Shown here piece after piece: positions 38,384 through 47,282 of a DNA stretch of 64,000 nucleotides. Below the pieces are notes generated by a model. It was not told where the DNA came from and did not search any database. It saw nothing but the letters and a program-made list of their open reading frames with translations. The translations under genes were made by a program, and so were the position numbers. Source of the DNA: Pararhodobacter zhoushanensis (GTDB lineage Bacteria; Pseudomonadota; Alphaproteobacteria; Rhodobacterales; Rhodobacteraceae); NCBI RefSeq assembly GCF_003990445.1, contig NZ_REEZ01000010.1, positions 62,001-126,000 of the forward strand, in the 5' to 3' direction. Each line of letters begins with the position of its first letter. The first letter of the stretch is position 1.

Positions 38384-38452
38384 GGCGTCTCCTTGGCCTT
38401 TGGCCAAAGCTGGGCGACGGAGGGCCGGAGTCAAGTCCGGCCCCGGTCGCAT

Positions 38453-39232
38453 TTAGGACTGCGCGGCGGGGTATCCCTCAAAGGTGATGTTCTGGGCGAT
38501 GCGCCGCGCCGCCGCCTCTTCCTCGGTCGAGCGGATGGTCCAGCACAGCACCGCAGCCCCCTGGACTTTCAGCGCGGCCACGCGCGGGCGATCCAGATCG
38601 CGCCAGTGGTGCGAGATGAAGCTGGCCTCGACCGCGTCGAAATCGGCAATCGCGGCCAGCGCTTCGCGGTGCGCGTTCAGCTCTGGCCCCATGTCGGCCG
38701 GGAAATCGGACGCCGGGAAGGCATAGGTGGTCAGCCCGCGCGGGATTTCAGGCGCCAGCCGCGCCATATGCGCCACGGACGAGGGATTGAACGACATCAG
38801 CGCAACCGGCCCGTCGTAGCCTTGCAGCGCATTGGCGGCAGCGGCTTCGAGCACGCCATCGGTCGGCCCCATGACCCCGGACTGATCCTTGATCTCGATC
38901 AGCAGCGGCACGCGACCGGCAACCTCAGCCAGCACCTGACGCAGGGTCGGGATCGGCTCGGGCGACGAGCGCACGCGGATGCGCTGAAGCTCGGCGGCTG
39001 AACGGCCCGCGACGGGGCCGGTGTCATAGGTCAGCCGGTCCAGATCGTCGTCATGAAACACCATCGCCTGACCATCGGCGCTGGGTTGCAGGTCGATCTC
39101 GATGCCATAGCCCTCACGGATCGCCGCCCGGATCGCGGGCAGCGAGTTTTCGGGGCGGCGCGATCCTGCGTCATGGAACGCGCGATGCGCGATTGGCAGG
39201 CGCAGGAAGTCAGGGTGCAAGCTGGGGCGCAT
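38453..39232 (-). CDS. Glycerophosphodiester phosphodiesterase family protein
   Basis: This 259-residue protein has a GDPD TIM-barrel. It includes LPIAHRAFHDAGSRRPENSL (first active-site His-Arg and Glu), IEIDLQPSADGQAMVFHDDDLDR (metal-binding Glu/Asp and second catalytic His), and LLIEIKDQSG (Glu, Lys). The first motif reads HRAFH rather than the usual HRG. It would hydrolyse glycerophosphodiesters to glycerol 3-phosphate plus alcohol. No signal peptide is present, so it acts in the cytoplasm. ATG 39232 shares its A with the RidA stop (TGATG). Confidence 0.9.
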   Translation of the reverse strand: MRPSLHPDFLRLPIAHRAFHDAGSRRPENSLPAIRAAIREGYGIEIDLQPSADGQAMVFHDDDLDRLTYDTGPVAGRSAAELQRIRVRSSPEPIPTLRQVLAEVAGRVPLLIEIKDQSGVMGPTDGVLEAAAANALQGYDGPVALMSFNPSSVAHMARLAPEIPRGLTTYAFPASDFPADMGPELNAHREALAAIADFDAVEASFISHHWRDLDRPRVAALKVQGAAVLCWTIRSTEEEAAARRIAQNITFEGYPAAQS

Positions 39233-39696
39233 CAGGCGATCTCGAAAATCGCCTCGATCTCGACCGCGACCCCCATTGGTAGCGACGGGGCACCGACGGC
39301 GGCGCGGGCGTGGCGACCGGCCTCTCCCAGCACCGCGACCATCAGGTCCGACGCCCCGTTGATCACCTTGGGCTGGTCGGTGAAATCGGCGGTGCAATTG
39401 ACGAAACCGGTCAGCTTGACCAGACGGCTCAGCCTCGACCAGTCGCCGCCCAGCGCGGATTTCGCCTGCGCCAGCAGTGACAGCGCACAGGCGCGCGCGG
39501 CCTGGGCACCCTGTTCGGTGCTCAGATCGGCGCCCAGTTTGCCTGTGATCAGGCCGCCTTCGGACTGGCTGATCTGCCCCGAGACGAAAATCTGGTTACC
39601 GCTGATAACCCACGGCACGTAATTTGCGGCGGGGGCTGGGGCTGATTTCAACTCGAGACCCAATTCGGCAAGGCGAGCTTCGATGGCATGGGGCAT
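39232..39696 (-). CDS. RidA/YjgF-family protein
   Basis: This 154-residue protein is of the longer RidA-like subgroup. It contains SAPAPAANYVPWVISGNQIFVSGQ and the C-terminal VGAPSLPMGVAVEIEAIFEIA. Members deaminate reactive enamine/imine intermediates. The usual active-site Arg is not clearly placed in this subgroup, so deaminase activity is uncertain. It is the first gene of a coupled minus-strand series running to the mscS gene. Confidence 0.9.
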   Translation of the reverse strand: MPHAIEARLAELGLELKSAPAPAANYVPWVISGNQIFVSGQISQSEGGLITGKLGADLSTEQGAQAARACALSLLAQAKSALGGDWSRLSRLVKLTGFVNCTADFTDQPKVINGASDLMVAVLGEAGRHARAAVGAPSLPMGVAVEIEAIFEIA

Positions 39697-39796
39697 GGCG
39701 CGGTCTCCTGATGGGATGCGCGGACAAAAGCACGTTTATCGCGCAACGGAAAGCCCCGGACAGCGCATGGGCGCCATGACAGGGATCGCGCGCCTC

Positions 39797-39880
39797 ACCC
39801 CCATCGAGGGGGTTCGGCGCGCGCGGGGCCAGCCCCGCGCCCCGCCCAAGGGGCCTTGGCCCCCTTGGGAAACCCCGTCA
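39797..39880 (+). repeat. Intergenic hairpin repeat, copy E (degenerate, no tail)
   Basis: Three inverted repeats are in series: ACCCCC/GGGGGT (39797-39802 and 39808-39813), GCGCGGGG/CCCCGCGC (39821-39828 and 39833-39840), and CCCAAGGGG/CCCCTTGGG (39845-39853 and 39861-39869). AAACCCCGTCACC follows, which matches the start of the tail region of copies C and D but lacks GGATATTT. It lies between the HlyD-type gene and ridA. Confidence 0.6.
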
Positions 39881-39922
39881 CCGCAAGAGTGCCAACGCCG
39901 CACAGGCCGCGATGTCTTCCTT

Positions 39923-41215
39923 TCAGGGTTCGCGCAGGGCCCGGGCAAAATGCTCACGAAGGGGGTCGATCAGATAGGCCAGCGGCGTCCGTTCGCCGGT
40001 GGTGAGGAATGCCTGAACGGACATCCCCGGAACGAGTTCGCGGTCCGCAAGGATCTCCAGCGATTCCGCCGTAGGACTGAGGGAGACGCGGAAATGGCGG
40101 ATGCCCGTCCGTTCGTCGATGAACGTGGCGGCGGAAACATTGGTCACGACGGCAGGCAGATCGGGCAGGTTCCGCTCGGCAAGACCCGGAAAGCGCAGGG
40201 TGGCGGTCTGACCTATCACCACATGGTCGATCTCATCCGGGCTGACGCGCACCATCAGACTGGGCGGCGCGGAATGGGCAAAAATCTGCATGACCACCTC
40301 TGCCGGGCGAACCACCGCCTCGGCTGCCGGGACGGTGAGATCATGCACCACACCTGCGGTCGGCGCGCGAAGATCCAGGGCGTCAAGCCGGGCGCGCAAT
40401 GCCGACCGGCGCGCCTGAAGTTCGATAAGCTGCATGCCGGTATCGGCGAAGGCCTGCTCTGCCTCTTCCCGCCGGACGGCAGCCAGGGCACCCGTTTGCA
40501 GAGCAATCTCCGAAATCTGCCCGCGCAGCTCGGCATCCCGCGCGACCATGGCGGCCCGCGACCCCGCCAGCCGCGCCGCCGAACGGGCCAGAGCGCTGAC
40601 CTGTTCGGCCCGAGCCAGACCGCTGGCGCGCAGGGTGCGCAGCGTCTGCAACTCTTCGTTCAGCAAGGCTTGCTCGGTATCCATCTGCGCGCGGCTCTCG
40701 GTCAGGCCGGTCAGCTCAGCCTCGGTCTGGTGGCGGCGTTGGACCAGCTGGGCCTGTTGGCGCTCAAGCGTGTCCCGGCGCGCATCGAACAACCGCCGCT
40801 GCGCTTCCAGAGCCGCAATAAACGCGCGGTCCTGCATCCGGTCAGGCGGAACCTGCGGAAAGCTGCCTGTATCGCGTTCGGCGCGCAGGCGCATCAGGCG
40901 CGCTTCGAGCTCGCGCACCTGCGTGTCGATGAAGCGCAGCTCATTGCTCAGAGGTTCGCCGTTCAACCGGATCAGAAGCTGCCCGGCGGTGACGGCGTCA
41001 CCTTCACGGACCAACAGTTGCGCCACCACACCGCCATCGGGATGCTGAACCGGGTGCCGGGCCGGGGTTGAATCCACCTCACCATTGGCGACGACAGCCG
41101 ACGAAATGGACGCCCGCGCAGCCCAGCCGAAAATACCGACCAGCAGCATCAGACAGGCCATGCCCCCCAAGGCGATCGCACGCCCTGCCCCCAGTTCCGA
41201 AACCGAGGCGCTCAT
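39923..41215 (-). CDS. HlyD-family type I secretion adaptor
   Basis: This 430-residue membrane-fusion protein has an N-terminal transmembrane helix (GMACLMLLVGIFGWAARASIS), a split lipoyl/barrel domain (VDSTPARHPVQHPDGGVVAQL, rejoined at LRAPTAGVVHDLTVPAAEAV), a long coiled coil at about residues 90-290 and a C-terminal beta domain. It spans the periplasm linking the ABC exporter to a TolC-like outer-membrane channel, which is not encoded here. The start overlaps the ABC exporter's stop (ATGA). Confidence 0.92.
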   Translation of the reverse strand: MSASVSELGAGRAIALGGMACLMLLVGIFGWAARASISSAVVANGEVDSTPARHPVQHPDGGVVAQLLVREGDAVTAGQLLIRLNGEPLSNELRFIDTQVRELEARLMRLRAERDTGSFPQVPPDRMQDRAFIAALEAQRRLFDARRDTLERQQAQLVQRRHQTEAELTGLTESRAQMDTEQALLNEELQTLRTLRASGLARAEQVSALARSAARLAGSRAAMVARDAELRGQISEIALQTGALAAVRREEAEQAFADTGMQLIELQARRSALRARLDALDLRAPTAGVVHDLTVPAAEAVVRPAEVVMQIFAHSAPPSLMVRVSPDEIDHVVIGQTATLRFPGLAERNLPDLPAVVTNVSAATFIDERTGIRHFRVSLSPTAESLEILADRELVPGMSVQAFLTTGERTPLAYLIDPLREHFARALREP

Positions 41216-42903
41216 GACTCTCTCCCAGCTGGCACGACCGCGACATGGTTGCGGACCATTTGACGAAGAATGATGTCGCGCGGGCCAAAGCCGGTCTGCA
41301 CACCACCATCGAGCACCAGAAGGTCATCACATTCCGAAATCGAGGCGGGGCGAAGCGCGGTGATAACAATCACCGCGCCGCGCGCCTTCAGCTCACGAAT
41401 TGCGGTGTTGAAGGCGGCCTGCGCGTCGGCATCGAGATGGGCATTGGGTTCGTCCAGCACCACCAGTGCCGGGTCGCCATAATAGGCGCGCGCCAGCCCT
41501 ATGCGCTGCAGCAAGCCGCCCGGCAGGTGCGCCGCGTCCGGCTCGGCCGGAGTTTCATAGCCCGAGAACAGGGCGGCGATGCCCGGATGCGCGCCAGCCA
41601 AGCGGGCCGCGGCTTCGATCCGGGTCGGGTCCGCATCGGGCGCGTGACGCGAGATCGTCTCGGCCAGCGTGCCCGGCAAGAGCCCGAAGCGCTGAGGCAG
41701 GAAGCCGATGCGGTTAATGGGCACCTTGGACAGTGGCACCTGCCCCAGCCGCAACACGCCGGCGGAAGGCGGGACCGATCCGGCCAGCACGCGCGCGAAC
41801 AGGCTCTTGCCCGAGCCGCCCGGTCCAATCACACCGAGCGCGCGGCCCGGCGACACTTCGAACCCGTGGAGGCGCAGCACGGCTTCTCGCCGGCCCTGCG
41901 GCACCACGACCAGACCACGCACGCTGAGCGCGCCTTCAAAAGGCCCGAGCACCGGCTCGACCGGGCGCCCCGTGGCGCGCAAGAACGCGTCAAGGCGCCG
42001 CCATCCGGTCAGGGCGGCGTGCAGCGTGCTCCAATGGGCCGCCAGTTGCTCGACCGGGGCCAGCGCCCGGCCCAGCAGGATCGACGCACCGACCATCAGC
42101 CCCGGTGAGAGCTGCTCATGCAGGACCAGCCAAGCCCCCAGCGCCAGCGTTGCCGATTGCAGGAACAACCGGAACGTCCGCGCCAAAGCCGACGAGCGCA
42201 CCGAGCCATCCGCCGTCCGCAAAAGCGCCGCCAGCGCGTGATCGCGGTGGCCGAGCCAGCGGGCGATGACATCGGGGGTCAGGCCGGCAACGCGATCACT
42301 GCCCTCATTCTCAATCGCGGATTGCAGCTGGTCGGCGGCGGCCCCCTCATGCCGGGCGTCGCCAAGCAGTCGGCGCTGGGCAAGATGCCCGGCAAAGGCC
42401 TGAACGGCCAGCACGACACTGCCGCCCACCGCCAGCCAACCCAAGGCCGGATGCACGGCATACAGGATGGCCAGAAACACCAGCGTCCATGGCAGATCAA
42501 ACGCCGCCTGCGCCACGGTCGAGCCCAGGACGCGCTGCACCGTATCCAGATCCTGCATCGCCATAGCTGCGCGGGGATCGGGCGGGTCGCGCAGGCGGGC
42601 ACGCAAGCTTGCTTCGAACACGCGTTGTTCCAGCGCATGCCGGGTGCGCGCGCCGATGCGGACCATCACCTGCGCACGCGCCGTGTCGATCCCGGCCATC
42701 ATCGCATACACAAAGGCAACCAGTGCAAAGAGTACGATCAAGGTGGCGGTCGAGCGCCCGGTCAGCACGCGGTCATAAACCTGCAGCATGAATATCGGAC
42801 CGGTCAGGATGAGCAGATTTGACACCGCGCCGAAAACCAGCACCGCCAGCCAGAGCCCGCGCAAGTCTGCTGTCCAGTTACCGGCTGTGATCCGGTTCGG
42901 CAT
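41212..42903 (-). CDS. Type I secretion ABC transporter with degenerate ATPase motifs
   Basis: This 563-residue fused membrane/ATPase half-transporter is of the PrtD type. The membrane domain starts LWLAVLVFGAVSNLLILTGP and includes QVYDRVLTGRS. Walker A is intact (GPGGSGKS, about residue 358), as are the Q-loop (FLPQRFGLLPG) and Walker B (LVVLDEPNAHLD). However, the signature LSGGQ is replaced by LPGGL in HLPGGLLQRIGLAR, and the H-loop reads VITALRP with no His where HRP is expected. Weak or altered ATPase activity is therefore possible. ATG 42903 is chosen. The only RTX-type candidate substrate in the window lies about 8 kb away. Confidence 0.9.
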   Translation of the reverse strand: MPNRITAGNWTADLRGLWLAVLVFGAVSNLLILTGPIFMLQVYDRVLTGRSTATLIVLFALVAFVYAMMAGIDTARAQVMVRIGARTRHALEQRVFEASLRARLRDPPDPRAAMAMQDLDTVQRVLGSTVAQAAFDLPWTLVFLAILYAVHPALGWLAVGGSVVLAVQAFAGHLAQRRLLGDARHEGAAADQLQSAIENEGSDRVAGLTPDVIARWLGHRDHALAALLRTADGSVRSSALARTFRLFLQSATLALGAWLVLHEQLSPGLMVGASILLGRALAPVEQLAAHWSTLHAALTGWRRLDAFLRATGRPVEPVLGPFEGALSVRGLVVVPQGRREAVLRLHGFEVSPGRALGVIGPGGSGKSLFARVLAGSVPPSAGVLRLGQVPLSKVPINRIGFLPQRFGLLPGTLAETISRHAPDADPTRIEAAARLAGAHPGIAALFSGYETPAEPDAAHLPGGLLQRIGLARAYYGDPALVVLDEPNAHLDADAQAAFNTAIRELKARGAVIVITALRPASISECDDLLVLDGGVQTGFGPRDIILRQMVRNHVAVVPAGRES

Positions 42904-43012
42904 AACGCACCCCAACTGACGGGGATGCGAGGTTGCCCTTGCCGTTGTCCCCTTTTACACCAACGTTGCGCACAAAGTGCTAGTATTCGGTAAACACCGG
43001 CAGGAGAACGCG

Positions 43013-43798
43013 ATGGCGATGGCGATGGCGACACGCGAACATGGGGGGCTGATGGCTCTGGTGCTGGTCGGGCTGGTTGCCGGCTGCGCCAGCCCAACGG
43101 TCGCGCCCGGTTTCAACGATCCGTTCGAGAGCACGAACCGCGCTTGGTTCGAGCACAACATGGCCCTGAGTGGCGCCCTGACCGGCGGCGACGAACCGGC
43201 ACCGGCCGTCGCTCCTGTCACGGACGCGACCACCGTGGTCGCCCCGGCGCCGCCCCGCTCGAGCCGGTTTCGCCGCATCGTCGGTAATTTCGGCGGGAAT
43301 CTGGGCCAACCCTCGGTGATCCTGAACGATCTGCTGCAAGTGCGCCCGGACCGGGCCTTCGAAAACACCGTCCGCTTTGTGATCAACACCACCGTGGGTC
43401 TGGGCGGGCTGTTCGACCCTGCCGGGCATATGGGCATCCATGGTCGCAGCACCGATTTCGGCGAAACGCTGCACCGGTGGGGTGCCGGAGAAGGGGCCTA
43501 CATGGTGTTGCCGCTCTTTGGTCCCTCGACCGAGCGCGACACCGCCGGGCTGGTCGTCGACGCCTTCATCAACCCGCTGCGGTTTGTCCTGCCTCAGCCC
43601 GAATCGAGCCTGACCTCGATCGCGCGCATTGGCGGCAGACTGGCCGATGCGGCCGAGTATTCGGACATACTCGACGCGAATGTGATCAATACCGCCGACC
43701 CCTATGCCCAGGCGCGGCTTCTCTACTTGCAGACGCGGCGGTATCATCTTGGGATTGAAGCTGAGGACGAGATCATTGACCCCTATGCCGACTTTTAA
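43013..43798 (+). CDS. mlaA: MlaA (VacJ)-family lipoprotein
   Basis: This 261-residue outer-membrane lipoprotein has a signal with lipobox LVAGC. It carries the MlaA signature FNDPFESTNRAWFEHN, the QPSVILNDLLQVRPDRAFEN stretch, and FGETLHRWGAGEGAYMVLPLFGPS. MlaA removes mislocalised phospholipids from the outer leaflet in retrograde transport. An unusual Pro/Ala/Thr-rich insert is present at about residues 55-85. ATG 43013 has CAGGAG upstream, and the next two ATGs in the ATGGCG triplet repeat are alternatives. It overlaps the mlaC-like gene by 14 bases. Confidence 0.92.
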   Translation: MAMAMATREHGGLMALVLVGLVAGCASPTVAPGFNDPFESTNRAWFEHNMALSGALTGGDEPAPAVAPVTDATTVVAPAPPRSSRFRRIVGNFGGNLGQPSVILNDLLQVRPDRAFENTVRFVINTTVGLGGLFDPAGHMGIHGRSTDFGETLHRWGAGEGAYMVLPLFGPSTERDTAGLVVDAFINPLRFVLPQPESSLTSIARIGGRLADAAEYSDILDANVINTADPYAQARLLYLQTRRYHLGIEAEDEIIDPYADF

Positions 43799-44393
43799 GC
43801 CAACCCGCCGCTCGTTGCTGGCCGCTATGGCCGCAGCCACCGCGCTGCCCTTGCTGCCCCGCACCGCTGCGGCGATGACCCAGGGACAGGCGAGCGAGCT
43901 GATCACCAGCGTGATGCGCGACGTTCACGGGATCATCAACTCGGGCGCGTCGGAAGCACGGATGATCGGGCAGTTTGCTGATCTGTTCGACCGTTACGGC
44001 GACGTGCCGGTGATTGCGCGCTCGGTTCTGGGGCCGCCCGCGCGCAGCGCCAGTGCGGCGCAGATGGCGGCGTTCACCACGGCGTTCCGCGACTACCTGT
44101 CGCGCAAATATGGCCGTCAGTTCCGCCGGTTCGTCGGCGCCTCGGTCGAGGTGACGGGTGCGCGCGCGGTGCAAAGCTTTTATGAGGTCATCACCACGAT
44201 GACCATGCGCGGCGACGCCCCGTTCGAGGTGCGTTGGCAGGTGTCAGACCGCAGCGGGCGCGACCTGTTTTTCAACCTGATCATCGAGGGCGTGAACCTG
44301 CTGGCGGCTGAGCGGCAGGAAATCGGCACCATGCTGGAACGGCGCGGCGGCAATATCGACCAGATGATCGCGGATCTGCGTCAGGCAGGCTGA
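43785..44393 (+). CDS. mlaC: MlaC-type phospholipid-binding protein
   Basis: This 202-residue periplasmic protein has a Tat-like signal (TRRSLLAAMAAATALPLLPR, cut near AAA-MTQ). The mature part matches the MlaC/Ttg2D family: FADLFDRYGDVPVIARSVLG, AFTTAFRDYLSRKYGRQFRRF, WQVSDRSGRDLFFNLIIEGVNLL. It shuttles phospholipid between MlaA and the inner-membrane MlaFEDB complex, whose genes are not here. The start lies 14 bases before the mlaA stop, so translation is coupled. Confidence 0.92.
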   Translation: MPTFKPTRRSLLAAMAAATALPLLPRTAAAMTQGQASELITSVMRDVHGIINSGASEARMIGQFADLFDRYGDVPVIARSVLGPPARSASAAQMAAFTTAFRDYLSRKYGRQFRRFVGASVEVTGARAVQSFYEVITTMTMRGDAPFEVRWQVSDRSGRDLFFNLIIEGVNLLAAERQEIGTMLERRGGNIDQMIADLRQAG

Positions 44394-44411
44394 GGCCACA
44401 GTCAGAAATGA

Positions 44412-44444
44412 AAAACGCCGGGGTCACGCAGACCCCGGCGTTTT
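44412..44444. terminator. Bidirectional terminator between mlaC and the penicillin-binding protein gene
   Basis: AAAACGCCGGGGTC (44412-44425), loop ACGCA, GACCCCGGCGTTTT (44431-44444) is a perfect 14-pair stem with A/T flanks. It suits both convergent genes. Confidence 0.92.
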
Positions 44445-44448
44445 CGTG

Positions 44449-46638
44449 TCAGTTCCCGCCGAGAATGCCGTTCAGGATCCCCAGGACCGCATCGCCCAGA
44501 TTGCCGTTGCCGCCTTGCGTGGCACCGGGCGCGCCACGGGTTGTAGGCGGCTCCAAGGCGGGCGGTTGCGGCACGACCATAGGTAGCGGGTGCAGCGGCA
44601 TGCCGTCGTTGATGCGCACCATGGTCTCGCGCCAGATCTCGGCGGGCAACCCGCCGCCAGTCACGCCTGCAAGCGGGGTGTTGTCGTCATTGCCCATCCA
44701 GACGCCGACGACGTAGTCAGCGGTAAAGCCGACGAACCACGCATCGCGCGCCGAGTTGGTGGTGCCGGTCTTGCCCGCCGCCTGCCGCCCATCGGGTAGC
44801 CGCGCACGGCGACCGGTGCCATAGGGCGCTTCCAGCACCTGCGTCATCATCCAGACCAGACGGTGCGCCGCGTCTTCGCTGATCACCCGCTCACCGATGC
44901 CCGAACCGATGGTCATCAGCGGCGCGCGCTCTCCGGCCAGTGTGAGAGAGGTGAAGCCATACGGCCTGACCGAATTGCCCCCGTTCAGAATCCCTGCAAA
45001 GGCCGAGGTCATGTCGAGCAGCGTCGCTTCACTGGCCCCCAGCGCCAGTGCCGGTCCTTCGGCCAGATCCGAGTGCAGGCCAAAGGCGTTCGCCGCCTGT
45101 CGCACCCGTTCGCGTCCCATGGCTTCGGAAATCCGCACGGCGGGGATGTTCTCGGACCGCGCCAGCGCCTCGGCCAGCGTCATCATCCCCAGGAACCGGT
45201 TGGAATAGTTGCGCGGCGACCACGGACCGGACCCGGGCACGGTGATCGTCAGCGGCGCGTCCTCAACCATGTCATAAGGCTGATAGCCGTCATCCATTGC
45301 CAGCGCATAAACGAAGGGTTTGAACGCCGAGCCGGTCTGTCGCTGCGCTTGCGTGGCGCGATTGAAGCCCCCGGTTATATAGCTGCGCCCGCCCACCATG
45401 CCGCGCACGGCGCCATCGGCAGACATGACGAGCACGGCTGCCTCGGCCTCGGACCCGTCGCGCACGCGGTCGGCGAAGACCTGCCGCACCGCCTCTTCGG
45501 CGGCTTGCTGGATGCGCTGGTCCAGCGTCGTCTGGATCGTCACATCCTCGGTTGTGTCGCGGGTCAGCCAGGCGGGGCCGGATTGCATCACCCAATCAGC
45601 AAAGAACCCGCCCGTCGGGCTTTCCGCCGCCTCGTGCAGGGTCGCCGGATTGGCGCGGGCGTCGGCGTATTGCGCGTCGGTGATGTAGCCTTGTTCATGC
45701 ATCAACCCCAGCACGATACCGGCGCGGGCCTGCGCACGCTCAAGGTTGCGGGTCGGCGCATAGTAGCTGGGTGCGACCAGCAGACCGGCAAGCATCGCCC
45801 CCTCAGCCGGGCGCATCTCGCTGGCGGAATGGCCAAAATACCGCTCGGAAGCCGCCTCGAACCCGCGCGACCCGGCGCCAAGGAAGGCGCGGTTGATATA
45901 GATCGAGAGGATTTCGTCTTTGGTATAGCGCAACTCCAGCGCAAAGGCGTAGGGCAGCTCCTGGATTTTGCGCCAGACCGTGCCTTCGCGGCAGTCGGAT
46001 TCGTATTCGGCCTCGGTCGGCCAGATGTCGGGATCATAGGCGCGGCCCAGGCACAGCAGCTTGGCGACCTGCTGCGTGATCGTCGACCCGCCCGCACCCT
46101 GAAACGGCCCGCGCCCGGCGGCGATGTTGCCGGCGATGGCCCCGGCAATCCCGCGCGGGCTGACGCCGAAGTGCCACCAGAAGCGCCGGTCCTCGGTCGC
46201 GACGATGGCGTTGCGCAGGTTTGGTGACACCTCGGTCGACGGGGTGAAGCCGCCGAAATTTTCACCACGCCAGGCAAAGACCTGACCGTCGGCATCCAGC
46301 ATCGTCACCGAGCCGCGCGCACGACCATCCATCATCGCGACGACGTCGTTCGGCATGGTGGTGTAGAAATAGAAGGTCGCGGCGGCCATCACCAGCACGC
46401 CCAGCGCGGTAACACGCCAGGTGAAACCCCAGATGACGCGCCAGATCAGGCGCAGCAACCCGCCGAACACCCGTGTGAACCAGTTGCCCCCGCGTTTAGG
46501 CGCCCGACGCGGCGGGCGGCGTTTTCCGCCACCGCCACCACCCCCGCCCGAGCGACGCTGACCGCCGTTTTGTGCCCGGGGTGCCGGGGTCCGCTGATCC
46601 GCCACCAGAGGGGGACGTCGAGTGCCGTTGCCTGCCAT
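44449..46638 (-). CDS. Class A penicillin-binding protein (PBP1A-like transglycosylase/transpeptidase)
   Basis: This bifunctional murein synthase is about 729 residues long. A cytoplasmic Gly/Arg-rich tail comes first, then one TM helix (TALGVLVMAAATFYFYT). The glycosyltransferase domain has ATEDRRFWWHFGVSPRG (catalytic Glu), GGSTITQQVAKL and RKIQELPYAFALELRYTKDEI. The transpeptidase domain has the SxxK Ser in TGSAFKPFVYAL, SEN, and KTGT in AGKTGTTNSARDAWF. The C-terminus is Pro/Gly-rich. The start is uncertain (ATG 46638 versus 46686). It is divergent from glnK. Confidence 0.93.
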   Translation of the reverse strand: MAGNGTRRPPLVADQRTPAPRAQNGGQRRSGGGGGGGGKRRPPRRAPKRGGNWFTRVFGGLLRLIWRVIWGFTWRVTALGVLVMAAATFYFYTTMPNDVVAMMDGRARGSVTMLDADGQVFAWRGENFGGFTPSTEVSPNLRNAIVATEDRRFWWHFGVSPRGIAGAIAGNIAAGRGPFQGAGGSTITQQVAKLLCLGRAYDPDIWPTEAEYESDCREGTVWRKIQELPYAFALELRYTKDEILSIYINRAFLGAGSRGFEAASERYFGHSASEMRPAEGAMLAGLLVAPSYYAPTRNLERAQARAGIVLGLMHEQGYITDAQYADARANPATLHEAAESPTGGFFADWVMQSGPAWLTRDTTEDVTIQTTLDQRIQQAAEEAVRQVFADRVRDGSEAEAAVLVMSADGAVRGMVGGRSYITGGFNRATQAQRQTGSAFKPFVYALAMDDGYQPYDMVEDAPLTITVPGSGPWSPRNYSNRFLGMMTLAEALARSENIPAVRISEAMGRERVRQAANAFGLHSDLAEGPALALGASEATLLDMTSAFAGILNGGNSVRPYGFTSLTLAGERAPLMTIGSGIGERVISEDAAHRLVWMMTQVLEAPYGTGRRARLPDGRQAAGKTGTTNSARDAWFVGFTADYVVGVWMGNDDNTPLAGVTGGGLPAEIWRETMVRINDGMPLHPLPMVVPQPPALEPPTTRGAPGATQGGNGNLGDAVLGILNGILGGN

Positions 46639-46820
46639 GCCTGGATCTGCCTGCTGCCGTATCGTTTCTGGTTGGTGGGTTAACATACAGGCAGCGCTGG
46701 CTGTTGTGGAGGGTCAGAAGACAGCCGATTCGCCTTCGTGATGCGCTTAATCTTTCATCAGACATGCCTATTTGGTGAATTTTTCAGCAGAAGTCTGGGA
46801 TTCATGGCGAGTCCTTGCCT

Positions 46821-46836
46821 ACCGCAACATTGCGGT
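46821..46836. promoter_or_regulatory. Palindrome in the glnK upstream region
   Basis: ACCGCAA, spacer CA, TTGCGGT (46821-46836) is a perfect inverted repeat 78 bases before the glnK GTG. A second GC-rich stem (GCGCCC/GGGCGC, about 46871-46887) lies nearer the gene. The first could be a regulator site or a leader hairpin. No convincing sigma-54 promoter was found. Confidence 0.4.
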
Positions 46837-46914
46837 TTGAGCCCGCAGAACCCCGTATGGGCGCAGGACGCGCCCTCATCGGGGCGCCCCTGGGACCGTT
46901 ATAAGGGGGCACAC

Positions 46915-47253
46915 GTGAAGTACATCATTGCAGCAATCAAGCCGTTCAAGCTGGAGGAGGTGCGCGAGGCGCTCACCGCCATCGGCGTTCGCGGGTTGAT
47001 GGTTACCGAGATCAAAGGCTTCGGCACTCAGTCGGGTCACACGGAAATCTATCGCGGCGCCGAATACGCCGTGAACTTTGTTCCGAAAGTTAAGCTCGAA
47101 ATCGCCGTGCCTGACAGCCTGGCCGAGCAAGTCGTCGAGACGCTCTCGCGGACCGCACGCACCGGCAAGATCGGTGACGGCAAGGTCTTCGTGCTGGATC
47201 TGGAACAAGCAACTCGTGTGCGCACCGGCGAAGCCGGCGACGACGCGCTCTGA
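46915..47253 (+). CDS. glnK: Nitrogen regulatory protein PII (GlnK)
   Basis: This 112-residue PII signal protein begins MKYIIAAIKPFKLEEVREAL at GTG 46915, with AAGGGGG upstream. The T-loop GHTEIYRGAEYAVNFVPKVK contains the uridylylated Tyr51 and the C-terminal GKIGDGKVFVLDLEQATRVRTG is conserved. It binds ATP/ADP and 2-oxoglutarate and blocks AmtB when nitrogen is sufficient. It precedes amtB by 29 bases, the standard glnK-amtB operon. Confidence 0.95.
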   Translation: MKYIIAAIKPFKLEEVREALTAIGVRGLMVTEIKGFGTQSGHTEIYRGAEYAVNFVPKVKLEIAVPDSLAEQVVETLSRTARTGKIGDGKVFVLDLEQATRVRTGEAGDDAL

Positions 47254-47282
47254 GTGGCTAGGGAAATAGGGAACAACCTGAG

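Noticed and set aside
46804-46818. TGGCGAGTCCTTGC as a sigma-54 promoter for glnK
   Set aside because: The distance between the GG and GC elements is one base short of the required ten, so sigma-54 recognition is unlikely.
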